Part shown: positions 20,650 to 30,862 of the stretch, one piece after another | Layout of the letters: each line of letters begins with the position of its first letter | Position numbering within the stretch: position 1 is the first letter of the stretch | Assembly (NCBI GenBank): GCA_963575745.1 | Contig: CAUYUJ010014549.1 | Span: 105,001 to 150,000, forward strand | Direction of reading: 5' to 3' | Origin: Prorocentrum cordatum | Taxonomy: Eukaryota; Sar; Dinophyceae; Prorocentrales; Prorocentraceae | DNA length: 45,000 bases | The notes under the pieces: model-generated | What the model was told of the DNA's origin: nothing | The model's input: the letters and a program-made list of their open reading frames with translations, nothing else | Databases searched by the model: none | Translations under genes and position numbers: made by a program

Positions 20650-21015
20650 AGAATCCTTGTGAGGGTAATGGTTTTTTGGCCCTCCCAGGAGTCGAATAAG
20701 GCTCCCTTGACACCACTCGGAACTCCCTCTCCAAGTCCAGGGGAGGGGGCAGGGGGAAAGGTAAACCCCTCCCCGAAGGGGAAGAAGGGTTGAGGACAGA
20801 GGGGGCTCGCTAAACCACTCACGCCCAAAGGGCTGGTGGGATTTTGCTCTCCCAGGGATAGACAAAGGGCCCTCTGACGATCCGCGGAAGGCCCCTTCCA
20901 GGTCCATGGGGGAGGGGGTAGGGGGAGGGGTCAACCCCTCGCCGAAGGGGAAGAAGGGAGGTTGAGAACAGAGCGGGCCCCCTAAACCACTCACGCTCAA
21001 AGGGCTGGTGGGATT
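20650..21015. repeat. ~181-bp tandem duplication
   Basis: TAAACCACTCACGC(C/T)CAAAGGGCTGGTGGGATTT occurs at about 20811 and 20992; the flanking CCCCGAAGGGGAAGAAGGG and GGGGGAGGGG blocks repeat with the same offset. A 15-nt C run precedes it at about 20630. Confidence 0.8.
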
Positions 21016-21029
21016 TCGTTTTTCGGGGT

Positions 21030-21440
21030 TTCAGTGCGCACTTGTCCGGTGGGGCTCCAGTGTCACAGAAGATGCCTCTGTAGCTTCCTCGTCGTCGAGG
21101 CGCTTCGAATGCTGTGCAGTTTCCTCGTAGCCTCCTTTCCATGCCTCTGTAGCTTCCACGCACTCCTGCGTCGCCGAGTTTCTTCTTGCAGCGTCCTTGT
21201 CGTGTCGCGGGGTGCGTTTGCGTCACTTCGGCGTTGCTGCGCCCTGAGACGTGTCTCTGCAGCTTCTTCGTCTCATCGGGGACTCCAGCGTCACCGAATT
21301 TGTTCCCGCATTGTGCTTGTCGTTCCAGGTCGTGCGTACGCGCGCAGAATGTTTCTCTGCAGCGTCCTCGTCGCATCAGGATCTCCAGCGCCACAGAGTG
21401 CATCCTTGTAGCGCCTCTTCTTCCAGGGCGGCGTGGTCCT
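21030..21440. repeat. Degenerate CTGCAGC-TCCTCGTC repeat
   Basis: Loose copies of TGCAGC(T/G)TCCTCGTC followed by CCAGCGTCAC recur about every 50-70 bp. 21440-22180 contains no supported gene. Confidence 0.5.
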
Positions 21441-22184
21441 GAGTCGCCGCGGACGACTCGCCGCGGACGGTTCCATTCGATTCCACGGACGATCGTGCGC
21501 ATGTAGTTTGCCACGCGCCTGCGCGCGCGCGGAGAGGGCCTGGGCGCCCTGTCGCCTGCGGGCGACCGCGCGGGTTAGCCCCCGTTGAAGCCCAAAAAGG
21601 GCATTTCCACACGCCGGGTAAAGCCTAAAAGAGCTTTCGTCTGCCTGATCCTTGCCCCCCGCTTTCCTCCTTCTTCTTTCATCGAAGTCAGAACCCCCGC
21701 CCCCTATGACGTCCTCCGCTGGCCTGGGTGGTCTACTCAGGTCGCGGGGGGGGATAGGGGGGGGTCGTTGCCACGGCTGGTGCCTCGTTTTCATGGCGGG
21801 GAGGGGGGGGTGCACCGTTCCCTCGGATGGGCACATCCCCCCTCCAAGGGCCTCCGAGCCCTCCCTCTCCGTCCTTTTCTTCTCCCTTATCCTTCCCTCC
21901 CTCGCGGTTTTCGAAGCCTTTGGCGCCTCCGCCCACCGCCCTTGGGAGCATCCTAATGGCCTCCGGCCCACCCCGCCACCGTGCCGCGCCGGTGGATAAG
22001 AGGCGCATGGAGAAGACGAGATGGTTAAAGGGGGAGCCAGTGGCTTCAATCGGGCGTTGTGGAGCGCACGCGCGTAGTTGGGTTCTGCAGGGTTTCCCTG
22101 GGGGTTGTCTTTTGTCAGTGTATGCAAAGGGGGAAATGTTCTCGAATTTGGGACGTATGGTTCTTTCTTTTTGTATGCGTCTGG

Positions 22185-24395
22185 GCCCCGAACGACTCAC
22201 GCGAGGACGAGGGGCCCGAACGACTCGCACCGCGAGGAGCCCGAACGACTCACACACAAGGAGGGGCCCGAACGACTCACACCAGGACGAGGGGCCCGAA
22301 CGACTCACACCACGAGGAGCCCGAACGACTCACACACAAGGAAGAACCCGAATGACTCACCCCAGGACGAGGGCCCCGAACGACTCACACCACGAGGAGC
22401 CCGAACGCCTCACACACAAGGAGGGGCCCGAACGAATCACACCGGGACGAGGGGCCCGAACGACTCACACCACGAGGAGCCCGAACGATTACACACAAGG
22501 AGGGGCCCGAACGACTCACACCAGGACGAGGGGCCCGAACGACTCACACCACGAGGAGCCCGAACGACTCACACACAAGGAGGAACCCGAATGACTCACC
22601 CCAGGACGAGGGCCCCGAACGACTCACACCACGAGGAGCCCGAACGCCTCACACACAAGGAGGGGCCCGAACGAATCACACCGGGACGAGGGGCCCGAAC
22701 GACTCACACCACGAGGAGCCCGAACGATTACACACAAGGAGGGGCCCGAACGAATCGCACCAGGACGAGGGGCCCGAACGACTCACACGTCGAGGAACCC
22801 GAAAGAGTCACACACAAGGAGGGGCCCGAACGACGCACACCAGGACGAGGGACCCGAACGACTCACACCAAGAGGAGCCCGAACGACTCACACACAAGGA
22901 GGAGCCCGAACGACCCACGCCAGGACGAGGGGCCCGAACGACTCACACCACGAGGAGCCCGAACGACTCACACTCAAGGAAGAACCCGAACAGCTCACAC
23001 CAGGACGAGGGGCCCGAACGACTCACCCCACGGGGAGCCCGAACGACTCACACTCAAGGAAGGGCCCGAACGACTCACACCAGGACAAGGGACCCTAACG
23101 ACTCACACCACGAGGAGCCCGAACGACTCACACAGAAGGGGGGGCCCGAACGAATCACAACAGGACGAGAGGCCCCGAACACGACTCACACACGACGAAG
23201 CCGATACGACTCGACTCAAATCAACGAGGGGGCCAGAAGGATACCACACCAGGACGTAGGTGGGCCCGAAACGACTCACACCACGAGGAGCCCGAACGAC
23301 TCATCACACAAGGAGGGGGCGACGAAAAAACGACTCACGCCAGGAAGAGGGGCTCCCGAACGGCCACACACACGAGCGAGCCCGAAAAAAGACTCACAAA
23401 GAAGGGGGGGAGGCCGAACGGACCACACCAGGACAGACGGGGCCCCATCCGAACGAACTCACACCACGAGGAGCCCCGAACGACTCACACACAAGGAGGG
23501 GACCGAACGACTCACACGCAGGGGACAGACATGAGAATGGGCACACGACAAATCAGCCCGATCACCGACTCAGCCAGCCAGGGGTGGGGGGGAGGGGGGC
23601 AGGCCAATCACCCGAACCGACTCAACGATGAGGAGGAGCTGCTTCGAGCACCAACCTCACTACCGCAGCCACCGACCGCCGGAGGCCAAACCCGAGCGGG
23701 CCACCCCCCTCACTCTCCCGATAACGACTCAGACCACCGAGCGAGCCTCTTGTCCCCGGAATCGAAAATAAAACACTCAAGGAACCGAACAATCATGAAC
23801 GACCTTCTTACTGCCGAGCACCCATCCCCTACCTCCAAGAAAGACGCCACGTGGTGCGCGCACCCCCCCCCGCCCGGAAACGACTCGCACTCATGGCAAT
23901 TTTTTTGGCCCGAACGACTCACACGAGGACGAGGGGCCCGAACGACTCACACCACGAGGAGCCTGAACGATAAACACTCAAGGAAGAACCCGAACGACTC
24001 ACACCAGGACGAGAGGCCCGAACGACTCACCCCACGGGGAGCCCGAACGACTCGCACTCATGGAAGGGCCCGAACGACCCACACCAGGACAAGGGACCCT
24101 AACGACTCACACCACGAGGAGCCCGAACGACTCACACACAAGGAGGGGCCCGAACGAATCGCAACAGGACGAGAGGCTCGAACGACTCACACCACGAGGA
24201 GCTCGAACGACTCACCTACAAGAAGGGGCCCGAACGACCCACACCAGGACGAGGGGCCCGAACGACTCGCACCACGAGGAGACCCCGAACGACTCCACAC
24301 CACTGGTTGACGTTCGAACGACTCACACCAGGACGAGAGGCCCGAACGACTCACGCCACGAGGAGCCCGAACGACTCACACACAAGGAGGGGACT
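22185..24395 (-). repeat. GTCGTTCGGG array, minus orientation (2.2 kb)
   Basis: Reads CCCGAACGACTCAC on the plus strand, so the family is inverted relative to 19830-20225. Three monomer types alternate in order. 23150-23930 is eroded, with indels and an unrelated stretch (about 23520-23930) in which I see no gene. Long frames rich in Asn-Asp-Ser-His are repeat readings. Confidence 0.93.
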
Positions 24396-24419
24396 TCAGG
24401 GGGTCTTCTGTGGTTCTCG

Positions 24420-25165
24420 TGAGTTTTCTGTGAGTCGTTCGGGTGGTTTTCTGCGAGTCGTTTGGGCCGCTCGTTTTCTGCGTTTTCTTGTGTGAGTCGT
24501 TCGAGCCGTTCGCTCGTTTGCGCATGCTTCTGGTGGTTTTCTGTGAGTCGTTCGGGCCGCTCGTCCTGGTGTGAATCGTTCGGGCCCCTCCTTGTGTGTG
24601 AGTCGTTCGGGCTCCCCGTGGTGTGAGTCGTGTCGGGCTCCTCGGTGGTGTGAGTCGTTCGGGCCCCTCGTCCTGATGTGAGTCGTTCGGGCCCCTCCTT
24701 GTGTGTGAGTCGTTCGGGCTCCTCGTGGTGTGAGTCGTTCGGGCCCGCCGTCCTGGTGTTGGTCGTTCGGCCCCCTCCTTGTGTGTGAGTCGTTCGGGCC
24801 CCCCGTGGCGTGAGTCGTTCGGGCCTCTCGTCCTGGTGTGAGTCGTTCGGGCCCCTCCTTGTGTGTGAGTCGTTCGGGCTCCTCGTGGTGTGAGTCGTTC
24901 GGGCCCCTCGTCCTGGTGCGAGTCGTTCGGGCCCCCCCGTGTGTGTGAGTCGTTCGGGCTCCTCGTGGTGCGAATCGTTCGGGCCCCTCGTCCTGGTGCG
25001 AGTCGTTCGGGCACTCCTCGTGTGTGAGTCGTTCGGGCTCTACGTGGTGTGAGTCGTTCGAGCCCCTCGTCCTGGTGTGAGTCGTTCGGGCCCCTTCTTG
25101 TGTGTGAGTCGTTCGGGGTCCTCGTGGTGTGTGTCGTTCGGGCCCCTCGTCCTGGTATCTCGCCT
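24420..25165 (+). repeat. GTCGTTCGGG array, plus orientation
   Basis: After a ~45-bp centre the family resumes in the opposite orientation, making a head-to-head inverted pair with 22185-24395. Types A (CCCCTCGTCCTG), B (CCCCTCCTTGTGT) and C (CTCCTCGTG) follow in the order A-B-C, giving an ~80-bp higher-order unit. Confidence 0.93.
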
Positions 25166-25203
25166 TTGCTGGTTCCTCCGATCTCGCCTTTGCTGGTGCC
25201 TTG

Positions 25204-25312
25204 TTTTTTTTTTTTTTTTTTTTTTTTGTTGTTGTTGTTGTTTTGGTTGTTGGTTTGTTTTTTTTATTTTTGTTTCTTTCTTTTTTTCCTCTTCCTTCTT
25301 CTTCTTCTGGGT
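25204..25312. repeat. T-rich tract upstream of the Helitron-like gene
   Basis: A T24-like run, GTT repeats and further T-rich sequence (TTTCTTTC, TTCTTCTTC). Position 170-270 bp upstream of the SL relicts. It could act as a pyrimidine tract or promoter element but nothing in the sequence proves it. Confidence 0.7.
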
Positions 25313-25476
25313 TCCTATCGGGTTTACTGATCGTGCTGGCTCTGGGGATTTCACTATTGCTGGTTCCTGGGAGTCGCGGCAAGGGACTCGGGTTCACAAG
25401 GGAGCGTGACGAAGGCTAGGGTCCACAAGGGTTTTACCATCAGAGGGTCGAAGGGGTTGCGATTCCCTAGCGATTT

Positions 25477-25528
25477 TCCGTAGCCATTGTGGCCCAAGGC
25501 AAGTTGGCCCAAGCCATTCTTGGCTTAC
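25477..25528 (+). other. Three tandem dinoflagellate spliced-leader relicts
   Basis: 25477-25498 reads TCCGTAGCCATTGTGGCCCAAG, agreeing with the 22-nt DinoSL consensus (CCGTAGCCATTTTGGCTCAAG after a variable first base) at all but two positions. 25499-25513 is exactly 15 nt long, ends TTGGCCCAAG, and lines up with the part of the leader after its internal AG (CCATTTTGGCTCAAG) with four mismatches. 25514-25527 reads CCATTCTTGGCTTA, again that 15-nt part with one inserted base. This is the pattern expected when a trans-spliced mRNA is copied back into the genome and the new leader is spliced at the AG of the older one in each round. The ATG of the gene follows at 25621. Confidence 0.82.
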
Positions 25529-25620
25529 TGTGAGCTCCGCGTACCATTTGTGCAGTGAGCTTAGCTTTGACGGACGCTCTTCTTTCCAACATCTGAGGGC
25601 GTGCGGCAGAGTTTACGGAG

Positions 25621-25800
25621 ATGCCAGTCGTGGACTTACGTGAGGTTCACGCGCCCTTGCCTCGAGCGGTGCGAGACTTGCAGGGGGTGATGATGGAAAC
25701 GATGCCTACGGCTGGAGACGGCGCGTGCGCCATTCATTCTGTGTGGGGCGAGTGGGAGTGGGGTGAGCTGGTCAAGCGCGACGCTCGCTCCCGCCGCTGA
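25621..25800 (+). CDS. OTU-like cysteine protease, N-terminal part with catalytic Cys
   Basis: A short frame of 59 codons opening at ATG 25621, 93 nt after the last SL relict, with an in-frame stop upstream at 25594. It contains PTAGDGACAIHSVWGEW (residues 29-45), the D-G-x-C-x-x-H signature of OTU proteases with C36 as candidate nucleophile. The frame stops at TGA 25798, while the rest of the domain is open one frame over from 25763, so a one-base shift between about 25763 and 25797 joins them. OTU proteases cleave ubiquitin-like or polyprotein bonds; in a transposon the protein might process itself, which is inference. The start is chosen because it is the first ATG after the relicts and the OTU motif lies in its frame. 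Confidence 0.7.
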   Translation: MPVVDLREVHAPLPRAVRDLQGVMMETMPTAGDGACAIHSVWGEWEWGELVKRDARSRR

Positions 25801-27331
25801 CATCTTCAAATCGAGGCTGTCGTCCGAGGAGCTGCTGGGCGACATGGAATGGGCACTCTGGGATTTGATCCAACCCTTTGCGAAGCAGTCGGACCCCTTC
25901 GGTGCTCCGCTGCACGCGGGAGACAACGAAGGTCAGCACGTGTGGCACTGCCTTCTGGGTCAGCGCTGCGTTGAGGCATGTCGGGAAGAACTGCAAAAGT
26001 TTGAATTGCACAGGGAGCGTAAAACAAGGATAATGCAAGAGTTTGGTTCTCTCTGCGTCGAGGATTTTCAGGATGTCTTCATAATGCCTTTGATGCGATC
26101 CCTGGGGTTGTTGGATAAGTACACGGCAGAAGCATCTGATGAGTTCTCCGGAGGGCGCCGCCTGAGCAAGTACGAGGCGCTGTTCGCGGGAAGCGCTGGC
26201 GCTCGAGAGTGGCACAGAAGTGTCGTTGAAGACGCATGTCTCCAGAACTCCTTCGATTTGTTTTTCAGTAAGATTCACGACCTGGTTGACGGCCTCGATT
26301 TCGATGGCGGCGTCGATCTGGAACCTATAAGGGCTTTCGCAGAGTCTGTGGACAAGGCCAGGGAGTGCAACTACCAATCTGCCGGGCTGCCCGCAAATTT
26401 CTTCAATGCTGTCTATCCTGCCTATCTGGAAGCCATGACTACGTGCGCAGATTATTATTTCAGTGACATCGAACTGCTTGCGCTGGCGCGTTGCAAGGGG
26501 CAGAATGTAGTCATTTTCGTGCACTGCTCTGCGACGCACGAGTTGACGCGCGCGCGTTCGCACGTCGGAGACCCGGGCCTTCCGGTGGTCGCCACGTCCC
26601 TTCGAGATGACGGCGGACAGGGTGCTGTCCGAACGCACTTCGAGCGGCTGCGGGTTTGCCCGCAGGAGCATTTGCCTGGGCGGGGGAGAAGCCCGGAAGG
26701 CGATCGCTCCACTGAAGATGATGGGCGCAGAAAGGCGAAGCGCCCGAAAACCCAGAGTGAAAGAGCCCCGGCACGCCCCCCTGCCGAAGAGAGAAGCCGC
26801 GGAGACGGGAACGATGGAGCGGCGGGGCAGGCGACGCGGCAGGAGGATGGGAGTGCCTTGGCAAAGCGAGCAAGGACAGACGAGGAAGTCGAACGAGAGA
26901 AGCACGGCCAGAGTAACGAGTGCGCCACGCTGCCGCCGCCGCCGCCTGGGGCGCGCGCTGGGCGGCGCGCGACCGGCGGAAAGTCTGGATTGCATCTGAA
27001 GGAAGATTTCGAAATGCATAGTGGATGCGACGCCGGTTGCGACGACCACGTCAATGCGGCGGAGAGCCAGGGGGAATGCCGGCTGTCGCCGCGACTGAAG
27101 GAGGCCAGTGCGTCACGGACGTGCTCGATTTCTTGGGGTTTCAGTTCCCAGGCCATGCAGGAATGCCAGCTGTCGAGGCAACCGACAGAGACAAAGGCAT
27201 CGCTTCGGAGTCAAGCGAAGGCGCCGGCGAGGAATCTGAAAGCGAAGGGGGCGACGACGTGGAGGAGCAATATTTTGCAGTTGGCGCCGACGCGGAGCAG
27301 GTCCGTGGAGCGCCCGTGGAAATGGACGTGA
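25763..27331 (+). CDS. OTU domain remainder and basic linker of the Helitron-like protein
   Basis: A 522-codon frame. Residues 1-about 290 look like the body of the OTU domain: helical DIFKSRLSSEELLGDMEW, DVFIMPLMRSLGLLDKY, then strands NVVIFVHCSAT and GLPVVATSL, ending in AVRTHFERL where H (codon 26636) is the expected catalytic His. About residues 300-400 are a charged linker (RRKAKRPKTQSERAP, LAKRARTDEEVEREKHG) with likely nuclear-localisation character. The last ~90 residues are probably out of frame, because conserved sequence resumes in the frame of 27025-28458. The ATG at 25763 is internal and probably not the real start; the frame change relative to 25621-25800 is either an indel or a processing event not recognised. 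Confidence 0.65.
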   Translation: MSWSSATLAPAADIFKSRLSSEELLGDMEWALWDLIQPFAKQSDPFGAPLHAGDNEGQHVWHCLLGQRCVEACREELQKFELHRERKTRIMQEFGSLCVEDFQDVFIMPLMRSLGLLDKYTAEASDEFSGGRRLSKYEALFAGSAGAREWHRSVVEDACLQNSFDLFFSKIHDLVDGLDFDGGVDLEPIRAFAESVDKARECNYQSAGLPANFFNAVYPAYLEAMTTCADYYFSDIELLALARCKGQNVVIFVHCSATHELTRARSHVGDPGLPVVATSLRDDGGQGAVRTHFERLRVCPQEHLPGRGRSPEGDRSTEDDGRRKAKRPKTQSERAPARPPAEERSRGDGNDGAAGQATRQEDGSALAKRARTDEEVEREKHGQSNECATLPPPPPGARAGRRATGGKSGLHLKEDFEMHSGCDAGCDDHVNAAESQGECRLSPRLKEASASRTCSISWGFSSQAMQECQLSRQPTETKASLRSQAKAPARNLKAKGATTWRSNILQLAPTRSRSVERPWKWT

Positions 27332-28458
27332 TTGATGGCCGCTGCCGAGAACTCCGCAAACTCATGCGAGAACGGCCCACGCTGCCGCTGACGGCGGACG
27401 GCGCAGTCTTGACAGCTCCCGATTTGGAAACTGGAATGAAGTTGCCTTTGTACTCGTGTCCTTTCCAGAACAACCAGAGTGGGCCTTGCCGTTTCCACAC
27501 GAGTGACCGGGCAGCCTTCTTGCACCATATTGCCGGGGGCGCCAGGGATCGCACGCATGCCAGCGTGATAAATAAGATCTGCAACAATGATATTCGCTGG
27601 ATGACGAACTTGGACTACGTATACGGGGCCATGGCCGTTGCCGAGCGGGAGCGGTGGCCAATGTTGGGGCTGTCGACAACTCGGCGATCCCTGAACCTGC
27701 TCGCGCTTCGGTGCAACGACGAGACGACGAGATGTCTGGCCTGTTTCATATGCGGTCAGCTTCGCACGACGTGCGCGGGGTACCCGCCAGTTGACCTGGA
27801 GTCGAGTTCCATCTCCCTCGCGTCTGGCAACGTCGAGATAAAATATTGGAAAGAGGCGGCTTTCCAGGACGTTGAAAAGAACTTCCCTGGAACCCTGCTC
27901 AACAACTGCGGGTTCGATATATGGCAGAAGCGGTGCGTGGATCGGGACCTCGAGTCAAGCAAGGCGTACCCGTGGAGAGGACAACAGGTGTTAAGTGAAC
28001 CGTTGAGCACCTGTGTTGGAAAACAGGAGCGCCACGTGTCGCGGCGGGCCGTCCAGTTCAGCTTCGAAGGCAGATCAGGGAAGTTATTCGGGTGCACTGA
28101 GGACGTCCGATGTCTCGCGTGTCCCGACAGACATTCGGAGGATTGGGAGACGCCGCCGTTCTGCAGGAAACTCTGCCCGCAGTGCGAGGTGCCAGTTTGC
28201 CGCGACCGCACGGGGAAATTAAGGGATCACGAGGCGGCATCCTCGTTCCTCGACGGCGGGGCCATCCCTATGAGCATAGCGAACGACCATTACTACGGCC
28301 ACGTGAGTCGATACATTGTGGAGAACGACGTCACGTGGCTGGAGTGCGCGGCGTGTTGCACCGTGTGGAGTACGATGTTGGTCTATTACCTGGAGGCCCC
28401 GTGCGGCAACCTGATCGACGTCCCGCTCGGCAAGCCGGAAGCCAGAACGCAAGTGAAG
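27025..28458 (+). CDS. Cys-rich zinc-binding segment of the Helitron-like protein (exon end at 28458)
   Basis: Acidic stretch (SSEGAGEESESEGGDDVEE) followed by a folded-looking region with paired cysteines: SCPFQNNQSGPCRFH, RCLACFICGQLRTTC, RCLACPDRHSED, FCRKLCPQCEVPVC and WLECAACCTVW, suggesting several zinc sites. Two 15-bp near repeats (GGAATGCCRGCTGTCG at 27074 and 27161, 87 bp apart, in frame) lie near the start. The coding sequence ends ...CAAGTGAAG at 28458, where a GT donor begins; the open frame continues to 28914 only through intron repeats. The function of the segment is unknown; by position it precedes the Rep nuclease. Confidence 0.65.
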
Positions 28459-28535
28459 GTCAGGCCCCCGGAGACCAGGACAAAGATAAACCAGGACACG
28501 GAAAACCAAGAAAACGACATCTTTTCCTGCAGTGT

Positions 28536-28680
28536 CACGTTTTTCAGCACCCGTGCAAGTTGTGGTCGCTGCACTGCAGGACTCGGGTTTGTGTCTGGGT
28601 TTAGAGGGCTCTTGCAGGCTTTCGAGGCCTGTGGTCGGGCTTATTCTCGAATTGCAGCAGTGCAGTGTTTCGTTCGTGCG
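28536..28680. repeat. 145-bp direct repeat, left copy, in intron B
   Basis: From CACGTTTTTC to GTTTCGTTCGTGC; nearly the same sequence recurs at 30718-30862. It contains CAGGACTCGGGTT (28577-28589), which is also found just inside the left end of intron D (36524-36536). Confidence 0.88.
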
Positions 28681-28855
28681 GGCCTCTTGGGGGCGTCCTG
28701 GAGGCTCTGGAGGCCTCGTGGAGGACTCTTGGGCGCCTCTTGGGGGCCTCTTGGGGGCCTCTTGCGGCGTCTTGGGGCTTCTTGGGGGCCTCTTGGGGGC
28801 CTTTTGGGAGCCCATGGGGGCGACTTGGGAGCCTCTTGGGGGCCTCGTCCTTCCT
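28681..28855 (+). repeat. CCTCTTGGGGG minisatellite in intron B
   Basis: GGGGCCTCTTGGGG units of 11-13 bp. A second block lies at about 29240-29430 and a third at 30370-30605. Confidence 0.9.
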
Positions 28856-28859
28856 TGTG

Positions 28860-29447
28860 TGAGCGCCTCGGGCCTCTCACTGTGTGTGAGTCGTTCGGGT
28901 TCCTCGTAGTGTGAGTCGTTCGGGCCCCTGGTCCTGGTGTGCGTCGTTCGGGCCCTTCCTTGTGTGTGAGTCGTTCGGGTCCTGGTGTGCGTCGTTCGGG
29001 CCCTTCCTTGTGTGTGAGTCGTTCGGGCTTCTCATTCTGTGAGTCGTTCGGGCCCCTCGTCCTGGTGCGAGTCGTTCGGGCCCTTCCATGTGGTGTGAGT
29101 CATTCGGGCTCCTCGTGGCGCGAGTCGTTCGAACCGCTCGTCCTGGTGTGCGTCGCTCGGGCCCCTCCTTGTGTGTGAGTTGTTCGGGCTCCTCGTGGTG
29201 TGAGTCGCTGGGGCCTCTCGTCCTGGGGTGAGTCGTTAGGCCTCCTCGTGGGCGTCTTGGGGGCCTCTTGGAAGCTCTCGGGGCTCCTTGGGGGGCTCTT
29301 TGTGGTCTCTTGGGCGCCTCGGGGGGGCCTCGAGAGGCGTCTTGGGGCTTTTTGGGAGCCTCTTGGGGGCCTCTGGGGGGCCTCTGGGGGCCTCTTGGAG
29401 GCGTCTTGGGGGCCTCGTCCTTCCTTGTGTGGGCCCCTCGGGCCCCC

Positions 29448-29482
<35 letters not shown>

Positions 29483-30365
29483 TCGCTCGGGTTCCTCGTA
29501 GTGTGAGTCGTTCGGGCCCCTGGTCCTGGTGTGCGTCGTTCGGGCCCCTCCTGGTGTGTGAGTCCTTCGGGCTCCTCATGGTGTGAGTCGTTCGGGCCCC
29601 TCGTCCTGGTGTGAGTCGTTCGGGCGCCTCCTTGCGTGTGAGTCGTTCGGGCTCCTCGTGGTGTGAGTCGTTCGGACCGCTCGTCCTGGTGTGCGTCGCT
29701 CGGGCCCCTCCTTGTGTGTAAGTTGCGCGGGCTCCTCGTGGTGTGAGTCGTTGGGGCCCCTCGTCCTGGGGTGAGTGGTTCGGGCCCCGCATTGTATGTG
29801 AGTCGTTCGGGCTCCTCGTGGCGTGCGTCGTTCGGGCCCCTCCTTGTGTGTGAGTCCTTCGGGCTTCTCATGGTGTGAGTCGTTCGGGCCTCTCGTCCTG
29901 GCGTGAGTCGTTCGGGCGCCTCCTTGCGTGTGAGTCCTTCGGGCTCCTCATGGTGTGAGTCGTTCGGGCCGCTCGTCCTGGCGCGCGTCGCTCGGGCCCC
30001 TCCTTGTGTGTAAGTTGTTCGGGCTCCTCGTGGTGTGAGTCGTTGGGGCCCCTCGCCCTGGGGTGAGTGGTTCGGGCCCCGCATTGTATGTGAATCGTTG
30101 GGGCTCCTTCTGGTGTGAGTCGTTCGGGCCCCTCGTCCTGGTGTGCGTCGTTCGGGCCCCTCCTTGTGTGTGAGTCGTTCGAGTTCCTCGTGGTGGGAGT
30201 CGTTCGAGCCCCTCGTCCTGGTGTGAGTCGTTCGGGCTCCTCGGTGGTGTGAGTCGTTCGGGCGCCTCGTCTTGGTGTGAGGCGTTCGGGCCCTTCCTTG
30301 TGGTGTGACTCGTTCGGGCTCCTCGTGGTGTGAGTCGTTGGGGTCTTTCGTCCTGGTGTGAGTCG
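28860..30365 (+). repeat. GTCGTTCGGG array in intron B
   Basis: The A, B and C monomer types seen at 24420-25165, interrupted by the minisatellite at 29240-29430 and a TG dinucleotide run at about 29451-29479. Confidence 0.92.
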
Positions 30366-30369
30366 TTCG

Positions 30370-30605
30370 GGCTCCTCGTTGGGCCTGTTGGGGGCCTCTT
30401 GGAGCTCTTGGGGCGTCTGGGGGGCCTCTTGGGGGCCTCTTGGGGGCGTCTTGGGGGCCTCTTGGAGCCTCTTGGGGCCTCTTGGGGGCCTCTTGGGAGC
30501 CTCGAGGGGACCTCTAGGGGCCTCTGGGGGGCCTCTTGGGGGCCTCCTGGAGGCCTCTTGGGAGCCTCCTGGGGGCCTCTTGGGGCTATCTTGGGGTCTC
30601 TGGCG
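30370..30605 (+). repeat. CCTCTTGGGGG minisatellite, third block in intron B
   Basis: Followed at 30605-30720 by the same single-copy-looking module found after the equivalent array at 20450-20610. Confidence 0.9.
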
Positions 30606-30717
30606 ATCTCCTCAGAAGCGCTAATAAGCGCTGACCCCTGAGAAGGACAAAATCAGCCCGCAACCTTCGTAAAATTAATGATTTTGCTAAGAAGGACGAG
30701 GAACGCGGCCCCCTCAG

Positions 30718-30862
30718 AACGTTTTTCGGCACCCGTGCAAGTTGTGCTTGCTGCACTGCAGGACTCGGGTTTGTGTCTGGGTTTAGAGGGGTCTGGCAGG
30801 CTTTTGAGGCCTGTGGTCGGGTTTATTCTCGAAGTGCAGCAGTGCAGTATTGCGTTCGTGCC
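30718..30862. repeat. 145-bp direct repeat, right copy, in intron B
   Basis: Right-hand partner of 28536-28680. The pair brackets all the satellite arrays of the intron. Confidence 0.88.

Noticed and set aside
22078-23259. Plus-strand open frame of 393 codons rich in Asn-Asp-Ser-His-Glu-Pro
   Set aside because: It is a direct translation of the inverted GTCGTTCGGG array; similar peptides appear wherever the array lies in that orientation.
25529-25565. A fourth SL relict (ACCATTTGTGCAGTGAGCTTAG)
   Set aside because: Only the CCATTT start agrees; the rest needs several gaps, so it is not counted.
28536-30862. LTR retrotransposon from the 145-bp direct repeats
   Set aside because: There is no primer site, polypurine tract or coding sequence between the repeats, and the outer TIRs with target duplication explain the boundaries better.
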